The notes: generated by a model from the sequence alone, not told the origin. Numbered from the stretch's first letter, positions 7,716-19,757 are shown. The stretch: DNA of 64,000 nucleotides from Marchantia polymorpha subsp. ruderalis (GCA_037833965.1 AP031355.1:9573501-9637500), one strand, 5' to 3'. Translations and numbers: made by a program.

Positions 7716-10700
7716 ATGACCTTCGACCGGGCGGCGGAGAACGTCCCATTCTTGAATTCGCGATTCCAATCTCTTGTGCGCGCTGCGCGCATCCATCTGC
7801 TGGCTGCGGAACATTCTCGACGTCGTCGCGCAGGAGATTTCTTGTTGATTGAGGGAGAAGTGAGTGCGCGTGATTTGGAATTGAGGGCGATTAGAGTTTG
7901 CCGAGAGAGAAAGAAACCCGGGCGGTGCGGAAGTAGAATGAGCGGGCGAGCGAACCCCAGGAACGCAATGACGAGACCGAGCAGATTGCGGATGGTGCCA
8001 CTTCGCCTACCGCAGAACGGGCAGCGCGCTTTTGAGGAGCGCTTAATAGCAAGAAAGCTCGATTTCTTGCTATGGGGATGGAATTACATCTGTGCGAATA
8101 TGGTGCGCGAGTGGCTAGAGCCACAGGGACCACCCTCGCGCGGATTGCGTCCGCATGTTGACCGGTGGACAGTCCAAGATTGGGCGCAGGCGTTGGGAAG
8201 ATGTGCTGGCATGCCAGGGCATCTCCTTTTCGACAGTGAGAGCATCAAGGTGACCAAGCAAGAAGAGGCGCAATTTGTGGAGCTGTTCAAGACTGGGAGG
8301 TCTACCAAGAATGGGTACAGGACCCGTGATTACAAGGATCGATTTCGCCGGACTTTGTCCGCGGCGCTGATGCAATTACTGCAGCCGCACCGCGCCTGCT
8401 ACATCACATTGTGGCAGGTCTCTTTTGTGGAGTGCGTCATCGAGGGAACTCCAATTCACTGGGCGAGCATCCTGCACAGGGTGATGCGACAGCACGCGTT
8501 TGAGGAGAAGGGGGGAACTCTAAACCATCTTTCTCCTTTCCTCATCAATTTTTATCGACAGCGGAATTGTTTGACAGCGGCGGAGCTTGAACATTTTCCG
8601 CCATTGTCCATCGACCATCCCGGGAAGTATGTGCGGGAGAACGAGGTCGATACTGATGCAGAGGAGTCACCGACTTCTACCCCATCAAGACGGAGGGACG
8701 AAGGGAGACACACTCCTGCAGCACGAGTGCCGCGGAAGCGGCGATGGAGGGAAGAGTCTGAAGAGGAGCAGCATCAAGAACCCTCTGCTCCCATTCGACC
8801 GCGGCCGCTGTGCGAGCCATACAGCCGGCCGAAGCAGAAGGCACGCAGACTGGTGTTACCAGCCGACAGTGCGGACACGGCGACAATTGCGACGGAGATA
8901 GGAAGTGCGTCGCCAGAGAGGCAGGAGGAAGCGCGGACGACCGCAGGAGCAACGGGCCACGCTGCAACCTCGACGGGAGAAAGGCCGCCTACGGGCCAAG
9001 GGCCTCCGGAGTTACCACGTGCGATGCGGACAGATGTTCCGTTTGCGCACAGACGAGCCTCCGCGGACCGGCGAACACAAGTGGACGTGGATCTACGCTT
9101 ACGCGTGGGAAGGAGCAGTCCGCCCGTGCACAGGTCGCCTGTGCACAGGACGCCTCCACACGTGCCGCCTGTGCACAGGCAAGAATCACCCCCGTTCCAA
9201 CGTAGGAAGGGGAAGGAGCCGGCGGAAGAACCGCCTACGAGACACCGGCCCTCGGGGCCAGACCCTCCGGCGCACCACGCGCCGCAATTTGCGCCTTCGG
9301 CGCCAGGGCCTTCGAGCCGAGGAGATACGAGCAGAGAGCGTGCGGAGGCCGCACCATCGGCGGGAAGTCCGCCGATAGATGCGCCTTCGGCGGTAGGGCC
9401 TATAGGCCAAGGAACATCGGGCGTGCGGCCCCCGGCCATGTCGCCTTCGGCGATAGATGTCCGCGGCGCTACGCCTGCGGCGGACAAGGCGCCGGCAAAT
9501 GCGCCTGCGCACGGGCCGGGCACAGCCCCCACGGACCGATCAAGGGAGCAGCAACAGACGGAGGAGCGGAGTGACTGTCCGCGGGATGAAATCTCGACGC
9601 GCGATGCGCAATCAAACCCCGCGCAGTCACCCTCCGCTCGATCGCCTTCGGCGGCGGACGACGGCGGCAGAGAGGATGCGGTAGACAATCAACAAGCGAG
9701 CGACGGGGATGCCGCACGGGTACATTCGCCTTCCGCCTTAGACATTTTGGCGACGAGCAGCGAGGCTGCAGCCGTGCCTTCGCAGGCAGCACACGTCGAT
9801 GACGTGCAGCCCCACTCGGGGCAGTCGCCGACGCAATCAATGGCGACTTAAATTCTCCACTCGGATGATGACGACGGAGGCTCCACGGAAGAAATGTCAG
9901 GAGCAGAAGACACCGAGGAGGAGGAGGAGGAAATTGTTGGAGCGCCGGCGGCGGCGCTCTCTGAGCAGGTGATTCCGTTGCTGCGGTACTTGGATCAATA
10001 AATACGCCGACCCACTCCAGCCGGGATCTTACATCGAGTTAGTGCGCAGGCGGACTCGCACTAAAGTCCACACCAGCAAGCTATTAGCTAGAGTGGACCA
10101 GGAGTTGAAGGAATTGAAGGAGAAGCATGCGTGCTTGTGGGGTCAGTACAAGCTTAATCAGAAATTCTACAAGCACTCCGAGAAGATGAAGGATGAGAAA
10201 CTGGACGAGCTCACCAAGGAGCAGGTGAAGGTCAAGGAAGCACTCATTTCTGAGCAGGCCCAGAATCGGATTTTGTCAGAGGAGCTCGTGCGACAGACGC
10301 GGTTGTTGGAACAATGTCAGCTCGCACGGCAGGCGGATGAAGAGTTAATCCGCAGGTTACAGTCAGAGTGTGGCGAATTGAGAGCGCAACGTGCTGAAGC
10401 CGAATCGCAATTAGTGATAATTGAAGAGGATCGCAGGAAGGAGGCGGATCGCACGAAGGTGGAGACGGCGAGGCGAGTCGCCCACTGTCTCAAGGGCTAC
10501 GCCCACTGAGAAGTGAAGGCGCAGGAGAAACTCACACTGCGTGAGTTTGAATTGCGCGCAGCCGGGTTGTTGTCAGGCGACAGTAGGAGTCGGCGGAAGG
10601 TAGCAAAGAAGCTCGATGCCTTTCTGTCGAAGGCACAGGATACCATGTCCGCCCTCGAAGTGGAGGTGTCCGCGGCGTTGCAGCGGTTGGGACTGCGCAG

Positions 10701-10812
10701 TCGAGCGGAAGATTGGCAGGGTAGGGAGTTAGTGCGCGGCAGTCGGCCGCGCAGGAGACGTAGTACAGGTTCCGCGGAGTGTAGTGTAGCGTGGTTCCGT
10801 GCAGGCGTGTAG
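7716..10812 (+). pseudogene. LTR-borne ORF, copy with two stops and a small deletion
   Basis: ATG at 7716 in the context ACCATGA. The frame is collinear with the intact 1,046-codon ORF at 52666-55806. It is open through the conserved N-terminal block and the Pro/Ser/Arg-rich middle, until TAA at 9849-9851 replaces a Glu codon. Downstream, about 8 bases are missing near 9995 (frameshift), and TGA at 10507-10509 replaces a Trp codon. The C-terminal coiled-coil part is otherwise readable to TAG at 10810-10812. A truncated 711-aa product remains possible. These lesions are absent from the intact copy, so they arose after the copies separated. Confidence 0.88.
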
Positions 10813-10848
10813 CGTAGTGCAGTGTAGTGCTAGGTAGGACTTAGAAGG

Positions 10849-10877
10849 TATAAAATAGTTCCAGGCGTTTTGCCTGG
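10849..10877 (+). promoter_or_regulatory. LTR TATA box and adjacent hairpin
   Basis: TATAAAATA at 10849-10857 is followed after three bases by the inverted repeat CCAGGC-gtttt-GCCTGG (10861-10877). The duplicate is at 12792-12820. Other LTR copies keep the hairpin with a matched C-G to A-T swap (23533-23549, 36050-36066). A core promoter here implies that everything upstream, including the ORF, is U3. Confidence 0.7.
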
Positions 10878-11828
10878 GGTTCTTTCCCATCAGAAGTGCA
10901 GATCAGGAACCCATTTCCTTTGCGTGTTTGTGTCCTTGAGTTCTGTCACCACGCACGAGGAGTTACAACTTAGCGTTCCGCATTTTGTAGCTGAAGGCCT
11001 TCGGCCGAATGTTCAGAGCTAGTACATTGGTTAGAGACTTGAGTAGTTCGGATCTGCACCTGCGGGTGACTGCCGATGCTAAGAGCCAGTGACTAGTTAG
11101 ATACTTGAACAGTTTCGCCCCTACACCTTCGAGTGTTCCTTTCTGATTGTACTCCTTTGGGATTTTTCCCCTGAATGCCAAAGTGAAGTTTTGCTACTTC
11201 GTGTAAGCCTTGGTTGTAAATTCAGGTTACGCTGCAGCAGGTGCCTTGAGGGTAACCCCTGTAGTATTTCTGGGAATGACAAGTGCCTGAGAATTCAAAC
11301 TCTTCAATAGACTGTTATTGTGTTACTGGAATGTTTCTCCGTGAGTCCTTCAGTGCGGACCTGTGTTCTCTGCGCGTTTTGTGAGTTGAGAGTGTTGTTC
11401 ACCGCGTAGGAGTGACTTCGCTCCGAAGTAGGCAGTCCAAACCGGGTTTCCTACACTAGCAGCAAGCTAGTGGAAGTGTTGTAAAAGCCGGAGTTGGAAG
11501 CCACTGCCCGCAGCTTCGCTGAGTGTGCTCGCGAGAGACTTTTCCCCCCTGAAATCTTGAAGTAGAGGTCCTAACGGATCTCTGGGTTTTGTTTCTGTAG
11601 TTTCAGGTGTGTGTGTGTGTGTGTGTGTTACGCTGCACTGTGCGACCTCCGAGTGCGCTCCGAGTGGACACTTGCAGTATTTCTGGGAGTGACAGTTGCC
11701 TGAGAATTCAAACTCCTCAATAGTCTGTTAAAACGTGACACTTTGTACCCTGTGTGTTCCTCTGTCCCTGTGGGTTCGACCTTTCTACCACTATATTGCA
11801 GTTTTAGCCTTTAGTGGGGTATTACAAA

Positions 11829-12755
11829 ATGTCAGGAGCAGAAGACACCGAGGAGGAGGAGGAGGAAATTGTTGGAGCGCCGGCGGCGGCGCTCTCTGAG
11901 CAGGTGATTCCGTTGCTGAGGTACTTGGATCGCAAGGTCGATAAATACGCCGACCCACTTCAGCCGGGATCTTACATCGAGTTAGTGCGCAGGCGGACTC
12001 GCACTAAAGTCCACACCAGCAAGCTGTTAGCTAGAGTGGACCAGGAGTTGAGGGAATTGAAGGAGAAGCATTTATGCTTGTGGGGTCAGTATAAACTTAA
12101 TCAGAAATTCTACAAGCACTCCGAGAAGATGAAGGATGAGAAACTGGACGAGCTCACCAAGGAGCAGGTGAAGGTCAAGGAAGCACTCATTTCTGAGCAG
12201 GCCCAGAATCGGATTTTGTCAGAGGAGCTCGTGCGACAGACGCGGTTGTTGGAACAATGTCAGCTCGCACGGCAGGCGGATGAAGAGTTAATCCGCAGGT
12301 TACAGTAAGAGTGTGGCGAATTGAGAGCGCAACGTGCTGAAGCCGAATCGCAATTAGTGATAATTGAAGAGGATCGCAGGAAGGAGGCGGATCGCACGAA
12401 GGTGGAGACGGCGAGGCGTGTCGCCCACTGTCTCAAGGGCTATGCCCACTGGGAAGTGAAGGCGCAGGAGAAACTCACACTGCGTGAGTTTGAATTGCGC
12501 GCAGCCGGGTTGTTGTCAGGCGACAGTAGGAGTCGGCGGAAGGTAGCAAAGAAGCTCGATGCCTTTCTGTCGAAGGCACAGGATACCATGTCCGCCCTCG
12601 AAGTGGAGGTGTCCGCGGCGTTGCAGCGGTTGGGACTGCGCAGTCGAGCGGAAGATTGGCAGGGTAGGGAGTTAGTGCGCGGCAGTCGGCCGCGCAGGAG
12701 ACGTAGTACAGGTTCCGCGGAGTGTAGTGTAGCGTGGTTCCGTGCAGGCGTGTAG
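11829..12755 (+). pseudogene. C-terminal fragment of the LTR-borne ORF
   Basis: This carries the acidic and coiled-coil C-terminal third of the protein, directly after the internal LTR end at 11826. It lacks the 8-base deletion of the upstream copy but has TAA at 12306-12308 in place of a Ser codon. It then reads to TAG at 12753-12755. The two duplicated pieces therefore carry different lesions, and have evolved separately or come from different parent LTRs. Confidence 0.88.
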
Positions 12756-13770
12756 CGTAGTGCAGTGTAGTGCTAGGTAGGACTTAGAAGGTATAAAATA
12801 GTTCCAGGCGTTTTGCCTGGGGTTCTTTCCCATCAGAAGTGCAGATCAGGAACCCATTTCCTTTGCGTGTTTGTGTCCTTGAGTTCTGTCACCACGCACG
12901 AGGAGTTACAACTTAGCGTTCCGCATTTTGTAGCTGAAGGCCTTCGGCCGAATGTTCAGAGCTAGTACATTGGTTAGAGACTTGAGTAGTTCGGATCTGC
13001 ACCTGCGGGTGACTGCCGATGCTAAGAGCCAGTGACTAGTTAGATACTTGAACAGTTTCGCCCCTACACCTTCGAGTGTTTCTTTCCGATTGTACTCCTT
13101 GGGATTTTTCCCCTGAATGCCAAAGTGAAGTTTTGCTACTTCGTGTAAGCCTTGGTTGTAAATTCAGGTTACGCTGCAGCAGGTGCCTTGAGGGTAACCC
13201 CTGTGGTATTTCTGGGAATGACAAGTGCCTGAGAATTCAAACTCTTCAATAGACTGTTGTTGTGTTACTGGAATGTTTCTCCGTGAGTCCTTCAGTGCGG
13301 ACCTGTGTTCTCTGCGCGTTTTGTGAGTTGAGAGTGTTGTTCACCGCGTCTGAGTGACTTCGATCCGAAGTAGGCAGTCCAAACCGGGTTTCCTACACTA
13401 GCAGCAAGCTAGTGGAAGTGTTGTAAAAGCCGGAGTTGGAAGTCACTACCCGCAGCTTCGCAGAGTGTACTCTTGAGAGACTTCCCCCCTGAAATCTTGA
13501 AGTAGAGGTCCTAACGGATCTCTGGGTTGTGTTTCTGTAGTTTCAGGTGTGTGTGTGTGTGTTACGCTGCACTGTGCGACCTCCGAGTGCGCTCCGAGTG
13601 GACACTTGCAGTATTTCTGGGAGTGACAGTCGCCTGAGAATTCAAACTCCTCAATAGTCTGTTAAAACGTGACACTTTGTACCCTGTGTGTTCCTCTGTC
13701 CCTGTGGGTTCGACCTTTCTACCACTATATTGCAGTTTTAGCCTTTAGTGGGTTATTACACTGGAACACA

Positions 13771-14509
13771 CTTTCTTGATTAGAGTACTTTTAGGTATGC
13801 GCTCCTACTGACGGGCATGATATTAAAGCAATGAGGTAATGAAGATAATAGGTTACATTCCAGTATGCTGAATAATCTTGTGGATATGTCTTTCAATTTC
13901 TGTGTGATATATTTTTCATGGTATTTTGGGCTAAAAATATGGATTTGTTTGGATAGTCACCGTTTTAAATGATTTAACACTACTTCTTTCCCAATTGGTC
14001 CTGGTTTAGGATGAAGCTTACAGACTACACCGGCTCATCTTATTTGGAGGAGGCTTCAACGGAGCTGCATAGCTGCGATTCCTACAATCGCTATCAAAAG
14101 CCAAGTGGTGGAACTCCATTTGCCCGTCTTGCCCTACTACAGATATGTGAGTTCAGCTGCAGGAATTAGATGATATACGGGTGTGAGATCAAGTTTCATG
14201 ATTCAAATGAGTAAGCTGATGTCCCTTATGTATCATCCTAAGCCAGGTTCAATTGGGGAAGAAGTAGTGTTAAATAATCTAACAAGGTCATTATCAATAC
14301 ATTATCATATCTTTAGCCACTTCTACGACCCAAAATCCTGTTAAAGATTTATCACGCAGAAATTGAAGGACATATCAACAAATCTACACTAGAATGTGGA
14401 GCGTTGTTCACAAAATTGAAGTGTTATCTGTTATCTATAATCACTCAATTGCTTTAACATCATGCCCGTAAGTAGGAGCACATACATGAAAGTGCTCTAA
14501 CCAATAAAG
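13771..14509. mobile_element. Foldback (long terminal inverted repeat) element
   Basis: The left arm, about 13771-14020, matches the reverse complement of about 14215-14509. The arms begin CTTTCTTGATTAGAG and CTTTATTGGTTAGAG, and both contain GCTCCTACT-ACGGGCATGAT. The arms are diverged but alignable over ~250 bp. No transposase is seen, so it is a non-autonomous foldback/MITE-like element. The central ~195 bp differs in composition and holds a small open frame. Confidence 0.75.
14011..14169 (+). CDS. 52-codon ORF in the loop of the foldback
   Basis: ATG at 14011 to TAG at 14167-14169, spanning the loop and slightly more GC-rich than its surroundings. The peptide is ordinary in composition (Tyr, Ser, Glu, Arg, no repeats) and I do not recognise it. 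It could be a captured piece of a host exon, as in Pack-type elements, or chance. No promoter or splice evidence is decisive. Confidence 0.3.
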   Translation: MKLTDYTGSSYLEEASTELHSCDSYNRYQKPSGGTPFARLALLQICEFSCRN

Positions 14510-15387
14510 TGAGCTGAGCATCATGGACGGAAGCGTGTTGGAGATGTGAAGAACATGTAACATGTGTGTCCAGATGTACATGACTTACTTTATGACAGAA
14601 AAGCATGAGAAGCTACAGCAAGAGTTACTGAACAATTAACAGATGGAAATTTTCACAATCGATTGCCAAGACACCTTCATTCCCAATTTTCGGCTTTGGC
14701 AGATGGATGGACATCATGTGTTACGCTTCAGCTTTGATTTTGAATGTCTGTCGTTAAGGTTTTCTGCAGGTCTGAGCTCCTCACCCTAGCAGTGAGAGAA
14801 TGCTTCCTGTAATGTATATAATGCCAAGATCGTGCATTCTCTTCAGAGTTGAAACTATTGTTGCGAATCTCGTGGGCAAAGAGAGGATAGGGATTAATCA
14901 TCATCTTCTCAAACATTGAAAGTTACTGAGTGGAGCTTTCCATTTTTGAATTAGATCCAATTTAGCTCAAATGTTATTGAGTGCAGAAAATATAAACATC
15001 TTCTCAATATGTTGATATAATGAATAAATTGCATGATAAATTGATTGGTACATGTCACAAATAATATCTAAGTGCTGTGTGCAAACTTCAGGCCAAGCAA
15101 AAAGCAGCCATCCAGCAAGCTTGCAGAACCTGTCCAGTTGGTACGAATGACGAGCACATGCAATTGTGAACGTAAAGATGTAGACACTGTCATTTTATAC
15201 ATACCTAGATAGGTTTATACAAAGTTTTATACATACCATACAAGTTTTGAAACCATCTGTGGACAAATAGAGATCAATTTTCATTATGAATGTGTATAAT
15301 TCAAAGTCAACTATTGGCTTTGCAAAGTTCAGGTCATAACCTGTAAATCTGCCCAGGCTTTCCTAGAGGACGTTTTAGAACTGCTGT
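14510..15387. other. AT-rich stretch, no gene seen
   Basis: AT-rich sequence with short unconvincing frames only. No domain, RNA gene or repeat structure was recognised apart from its lying between the foldback and the tandem duplication. Confidence 0.5.
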
Positions 15388-17240
15388 AGAGAAGTTTGGA
15401 AACGTGACTCTCATGTTTTCATGGGGCTCGTTATCTCACATTGGTTAGGATCCGTGTTTTCAGGTCCTCATGCAAAGCTGATTTTAGTAAAAGATAGAAC
15501 TTAGGTTTCTTTTTTCCAATTGTCTTCTGAATTTTTAAACTTCACCAGATTATGATTACTGTATATACATAGTTTTGCTGCTACATTTGCACTTCTTCAT
15601 CAAGCACGGTTGAAGATTATGGGTTGACTATATCAGGTCGCTAGCATGAATGAAGGCTTCAAGCTGAAGATGCTTGCATGATATTCCAGCTTTGCTGTGT
15701 TAGAATGAGTTAGATCCTAACGTCTCTAACCATACTCTTAGAGTGCTAATATTACAGAAAACTAAACAAAGTGCAAGTTGGATTATAGTGGGAAGTAGTG
15801 GATCCGGTCAAACCACAACGAACCAACTATCCATTAGATGATAATTGTAGTGACTCATGATAAGGTATTGCTAAATGACAAACTCTTATATGTAACTACA
15901 CTACAATATATGTACAACCATACTTATTGAATAAAGCAGAGGGTCTAATTACAAATCAGCGTTTACTACATATTATCACAAGTGTAAATTTTTTCCATTC
16001 ATATTGTAGTTAAGATTGCGAATGTCTTAACTTGGTGACCTCAATTTTAAACTTTTTTTTTGCTTACTCCCAATTGGAATCATGGATTATTCAAGGGAAT
16101 CAAAGAACATTGACCCAACACATAAGTTGGATTGAGAAATCCATGCTTGTTCTCATTCAAATTTACCTCCAATGGCTTTGTGAAATCTCTTTCAATTTTA
16201 GAATTCAGAAATGTGTTCCAACCATGAAATGTAAACTATAATTTAGTGCGGACATGATAAACTACACACTTTGTATGATGTTGACAAAGAATGCAAACAT
16301 CACAGGAAGCATGCAGAGAAGTTTGGAAACCTGACTCTCATGTTTTCATGGGGCTCGTTATCTCACATTGGTTAGGATCCGTGTTTTCAGATCCTCGTGC
16401 AAAGCTGATTTTAGTAAAAGATAGAACTTAGGTTTCTTTTTTTCCAATTGTCTTATGAAATTTTAATCTTCACCAGATTATGATTATATACATAGTTTTG
16501 CTGCTGCATTTGCACTTCTTCCTTGAGCACGGTTGAAAATTATGGGTTGACTATATCAGGTCGCTAGCATGAATGAAGGCTTCAAGCTGAAGATGCTTGC
16601 ATAATATTCCAGCTTTGCTTTGTTAGAATGAGTTCGATCCTACTTTCTCTAACCATACTCTTAGAATGCTATTATTACAAAAAAACTAAACATATTGCAA
16701 GTTGTATTATAGTCAAAAGGAGTGGACCCAGTCAAACTACAACGAACCAACTATTCAGTAGATGATAATTGTAGTGACTCACAATAAGGTATTGCTAAAT
16801 GACAAACACGTATATGTAACTACACTACAATATATGTACAACCATACTTATTGACTAAAGCAGAGGGTCAAATTACAAATCAGTGTTTACTATATATTAT
16901 CACAAGTGTAAATTTTTTCCATTCATATTGTAGTTAAGATTGCAAATGTCTTAACTTGATGAACTCAATTTTAAACTTTTTTTTTGCTTACTCCCAATTT
17001 GAATCATGGATTATTCAAGGAAAGCAAAGAACATTGACCCAACACATAAGTTGGATTGAGAGCTTCATGCTTGTCTCATTCAAATTTACCTCCAATGGCT
17101 TTGTGGAAACTCTTTAGGATTTTAGAATTCATAAATATGATCCAACCATGAAATGTAGACAATAATTTAGTGCGGACATGATAAACTATACACTTTGTAT
17201 GATGTTGGCAAAGAATGCAAACATCACTAGAGGCATGCAG
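15388..17240 (+). repeat. 927-bp tandem duplication in AT-rich DNA
   Basis: About 15388-16314 and 16315-17240 are direct copies offset by 927 bp. Landmarks are GAAGTTTGGAAAC, GGGGCTCGTTATCTCAC and GCGGACATGATAAACTA at matching places. They differ by scattered substitutions and small indels, so the duplication is not recent. No coding function is recognised; a 117-codon frame at 17178-17531 is not preserved in the first copy. Confidence 0.9.
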
Positions 17241-18933
17241 AATTGGGATAAGATGCTATATGCTATCTTATTGGAGTATCAGACGATATGGAATACATAT
17301 CTTGGAATTTCATCTTTTTGGATGATGTATGAAGTTGAGTCAAAAGTTTCTATACAATTTACCTTGATCAACTTCATGGCAATCAAGCAAAAGTTGAAGA
17401 AGAAAAATGAAATACAAGCCATTCAGTCTCGCCAGCAACAATGTATGAAGTTGGGGAAGCTCGAGCTATGGCCATGGTACAAGTGGAGTCGGTTCAACAG
17501 TTGCATAAAAGTATCACCTCCAACCAATTGAAGTTGACAATTTGAAGATATTCAAAAAAGCTGGTTAAGTTATGCTTTTTTATACAATTGGATATAAGAG
17601 AGCTAGAATAAAGTTTTTATTCTAAGTATTGAGGTATTTTCATAGTTGAGAGAGTGTGGAGAAATTGACTTAAGATATGAAGGAGTTAGACAAATCATGC
17701 CTGGCCTTCGACTATTCGGATCCACGAAAGAGTACATCACTTCAATCGAATTAACTCCAACAAGTTGAAATCATTTCATCTTAGATGAAATTCTTTCACT
17801 CTGAGGTCATATTGAAATCTTGACCCAAAGGTAAATATAACATCCGTTGTTGTATGTGTGAAATAACATTAAATGTAATCAAAAAATTGATCATGTTTAG
17901 CTTAGGTATAATTAAATCTAATTATTTATGACTAAATCTAGCTAGTTTAATTAAATTTATCTATTGTCAGTTTAGCTATAATGTATATACTTGGAAAAAT
18001 GATAATAGTAGTTTTAAAAGATTTGAGTTTACATTTCTATTTTGTTTCTTACAAAATTTTAGATTTAAAGAAAAAAACTTTGATTACATGATTAGTTTTG
18101 ATTAGTTTGACTAAAGAATGAAAATTTCATTTGTTAGACTAACTTCAAAGTTGACTTAGTGGAAAGTGGAGATAGTAATTATGATTTGTTATTACCATAT
18201 TTTTTCAAATACTAAAGAACAGAGATAGACAGTAGCCTTTGAAGCAAGTTTGAAAAGTTCATTGTGTGAGTACATATTTCATTAATTTGCGCTTAAATTT
18301 CACTATACTTTTGAGGATTGATGAGTGTTTGCAATTGAGTTATGAGTAAAAAGTTTGTGTAAGAGTATGTTTTGTACAAAAGCACATTAGAGAATCCTTA
18401 CTTTCTAGAATCATGATAAGCTATCCCAAATCATATGAGGTAAATCTAAATAAGATCAATCCATAAATCACATTCCTAACTAACCAAAGATGTTTGCAAT
18501 TTATGAATGATTGAATTATAATGATGAATAAAGAGTTTGTGTGAAATTATTTTTTTTGAGATGCGGGCAAGTTGTATATTTATGTTATCTTTTAAAATCA
18601 TGATGAAAGACCAAAAAAGAATCTGAGATAAACTTGAGTGAAAGTCAACCTTGTGATCTTCAGACTTACTGTGATTTAAGTTTAGGGTTTAGATTAGCAT
18701 GGAGATCACAAGGCTGATTCTTAGTCAAATTTATTTTATATGTCTTTTTGGTAATTCATCATGATTCTAAAAGTTCAGGATTCTTCAATGTAATTGTGTT
18801 CAAAACACATACAAATTTTTTGCTGATCATTCAAATTTAATCACTCATCAATGCTCAAAATGATAGTATAACATAGTTTTATATTGATGAAAAAATATTT
18901 TACACAATAAACTCTTCAAATTTGTTTGAAAAT
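17241..18933. repeat. AT-rich repeat with palindromic arms, target of LTR S1
   Basis: No gene is seen. Around 18585-18660 and 18710-18795 the sequence is an inverted repeat (shared TTTTARAATCATGATGAA and AGCCTTGTGATCTC-like blocks). 18030-18275 resembles 29600-30028 in direct orientation, including AAAGTTCATTGTGTGAGTAC. This is therefore a dispersed AT-rich element, not unique DNA. Confidence 0.6.
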
Positions 18934-19757
18934 TGTGGTAACCCACTTTTTGTTTTTGTGCGGAATTAAAACATTTTTGGAAAACAAGTACTGCGGCAAC
19001 AACTGTAAATAGTAATCGGTACATAAAATAGAGTGAAAAGGGAGGATTGCGGGTCACGGAGAATCCAGGAGTTGGGAGGAGCCTTCGGCGCAGATGGTGC
19101 ATGCTGGGGAGAGCGCCTTTGGCAACAGGTCCTTTGCTGAGATGTCTTCAGCTATGCGCCTTCGGCACAAGCAGAAGGAAGTGCCTTCAGCGCAGACGCC
19201 TCTAGAGGATCTGTCGCTAAAGACGTACGAAGCATGCACGACACACACCTTCGTCACAGGGAAAACGACCTCGTCATTTTGTTCGCCTTCGCCCGTACGC
19301 CTTTGGCGGTAAGTTCCTTCGCCCCAACACCTTTGTGAGCCAAAACTCCCCACCCTTCAGCGTTTGTAATCCAAGTGGGGTTTGAGCTCCCATAATCTTA
19401 CTTCTTTGATCTCAAGCCATGTGCTCTAAGTGCATTCAAGACAACAAGATCATAAACACTTGCTCTTTCACAGACAAATTGTCCAAAACTGAAATTAACA
19501 ACTTGCTGTCTGCTATTTTCACAAGAGCAGCAGACAAGCTCTTTGTAACATAAAGATCTAACCCAACTCTGGGTGACTTTCTCAATACTACAGCCGCTGT
19601 GGGCCTATCCTAGAATGAGTGCCACATCTCGGACACGCTGCCCTGGACACAGTCAGGTGACACACCAGCAGCACAAGGTGACACCCTTCCTAACAGCAAC
19701 CTTCACACCCAGGGAACACGATTCTACTCTCAACACTTTGCTCGAGTCTTCCTCTTA

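Larger units (their letters stand above)
6460..13760 (+). mobile_element. 3' LTR of the left element, with internal partial duplication
   Basis: It starts TGTGGTACCCCAC just after the purine tract and ends ...GGGTTATTACA at 13760, with an identical internal end at 11826. Without the duplicated ~1.93 kb it would be about 5.37 kb, matching the intact LTR at 51655-57050. Order: GC-rich upstream region with many short palindromes, an ORF from 7716, a TATA box, then a 1-kb R/U5-like part with a GT microsatellite. CTGGA at 13761-13765 should be the target-site duplication; its partner would lie left of the window. Confidence 0.9.
9892..13760 (+). repeat. Two tandem copies of the distal ~1.93 kb of the LTR
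   Basis: 9892-11826 and 11827-13760 are near-identical direct copies running from the middle of the ORF (starting AAATGTCAGG) to the exact LTR end. The junction is LTR terminus followed by ORF interior. GT runs differ: 11 repeats at 11607-11628 and 8 at 13547-13562. Confidence 0.93.

Noticed and set aside
8774-9688. Long antisense frames opposite the LTR ORF (also 53798-54748 and 63047-63892)
   Set aside because: They lie opposite the Pro/Ser/Arg-rich middle, where palindromic GC-rich motifs keep several frames open. The conserved N-terminal and coiled-coil parts exist only in the sense frame.
6460-11826. Interpretation of the ORF-bearing unit as a TIR DNA transposon
   Set aside because: The termini are inverted-repeat-like. 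However, the TG...CA ends, 5-bp TSDs on three copies, an adjacent purine tract after integrase and a TATA box fit an LTR better.
592-11826. Single 12-14 kb palindromic transposon with gag-like genes on both arms
   Set aside because: Attractive because both loci look alike, but nested insertion of an LTR explains each junction; the far ends are outside the window.
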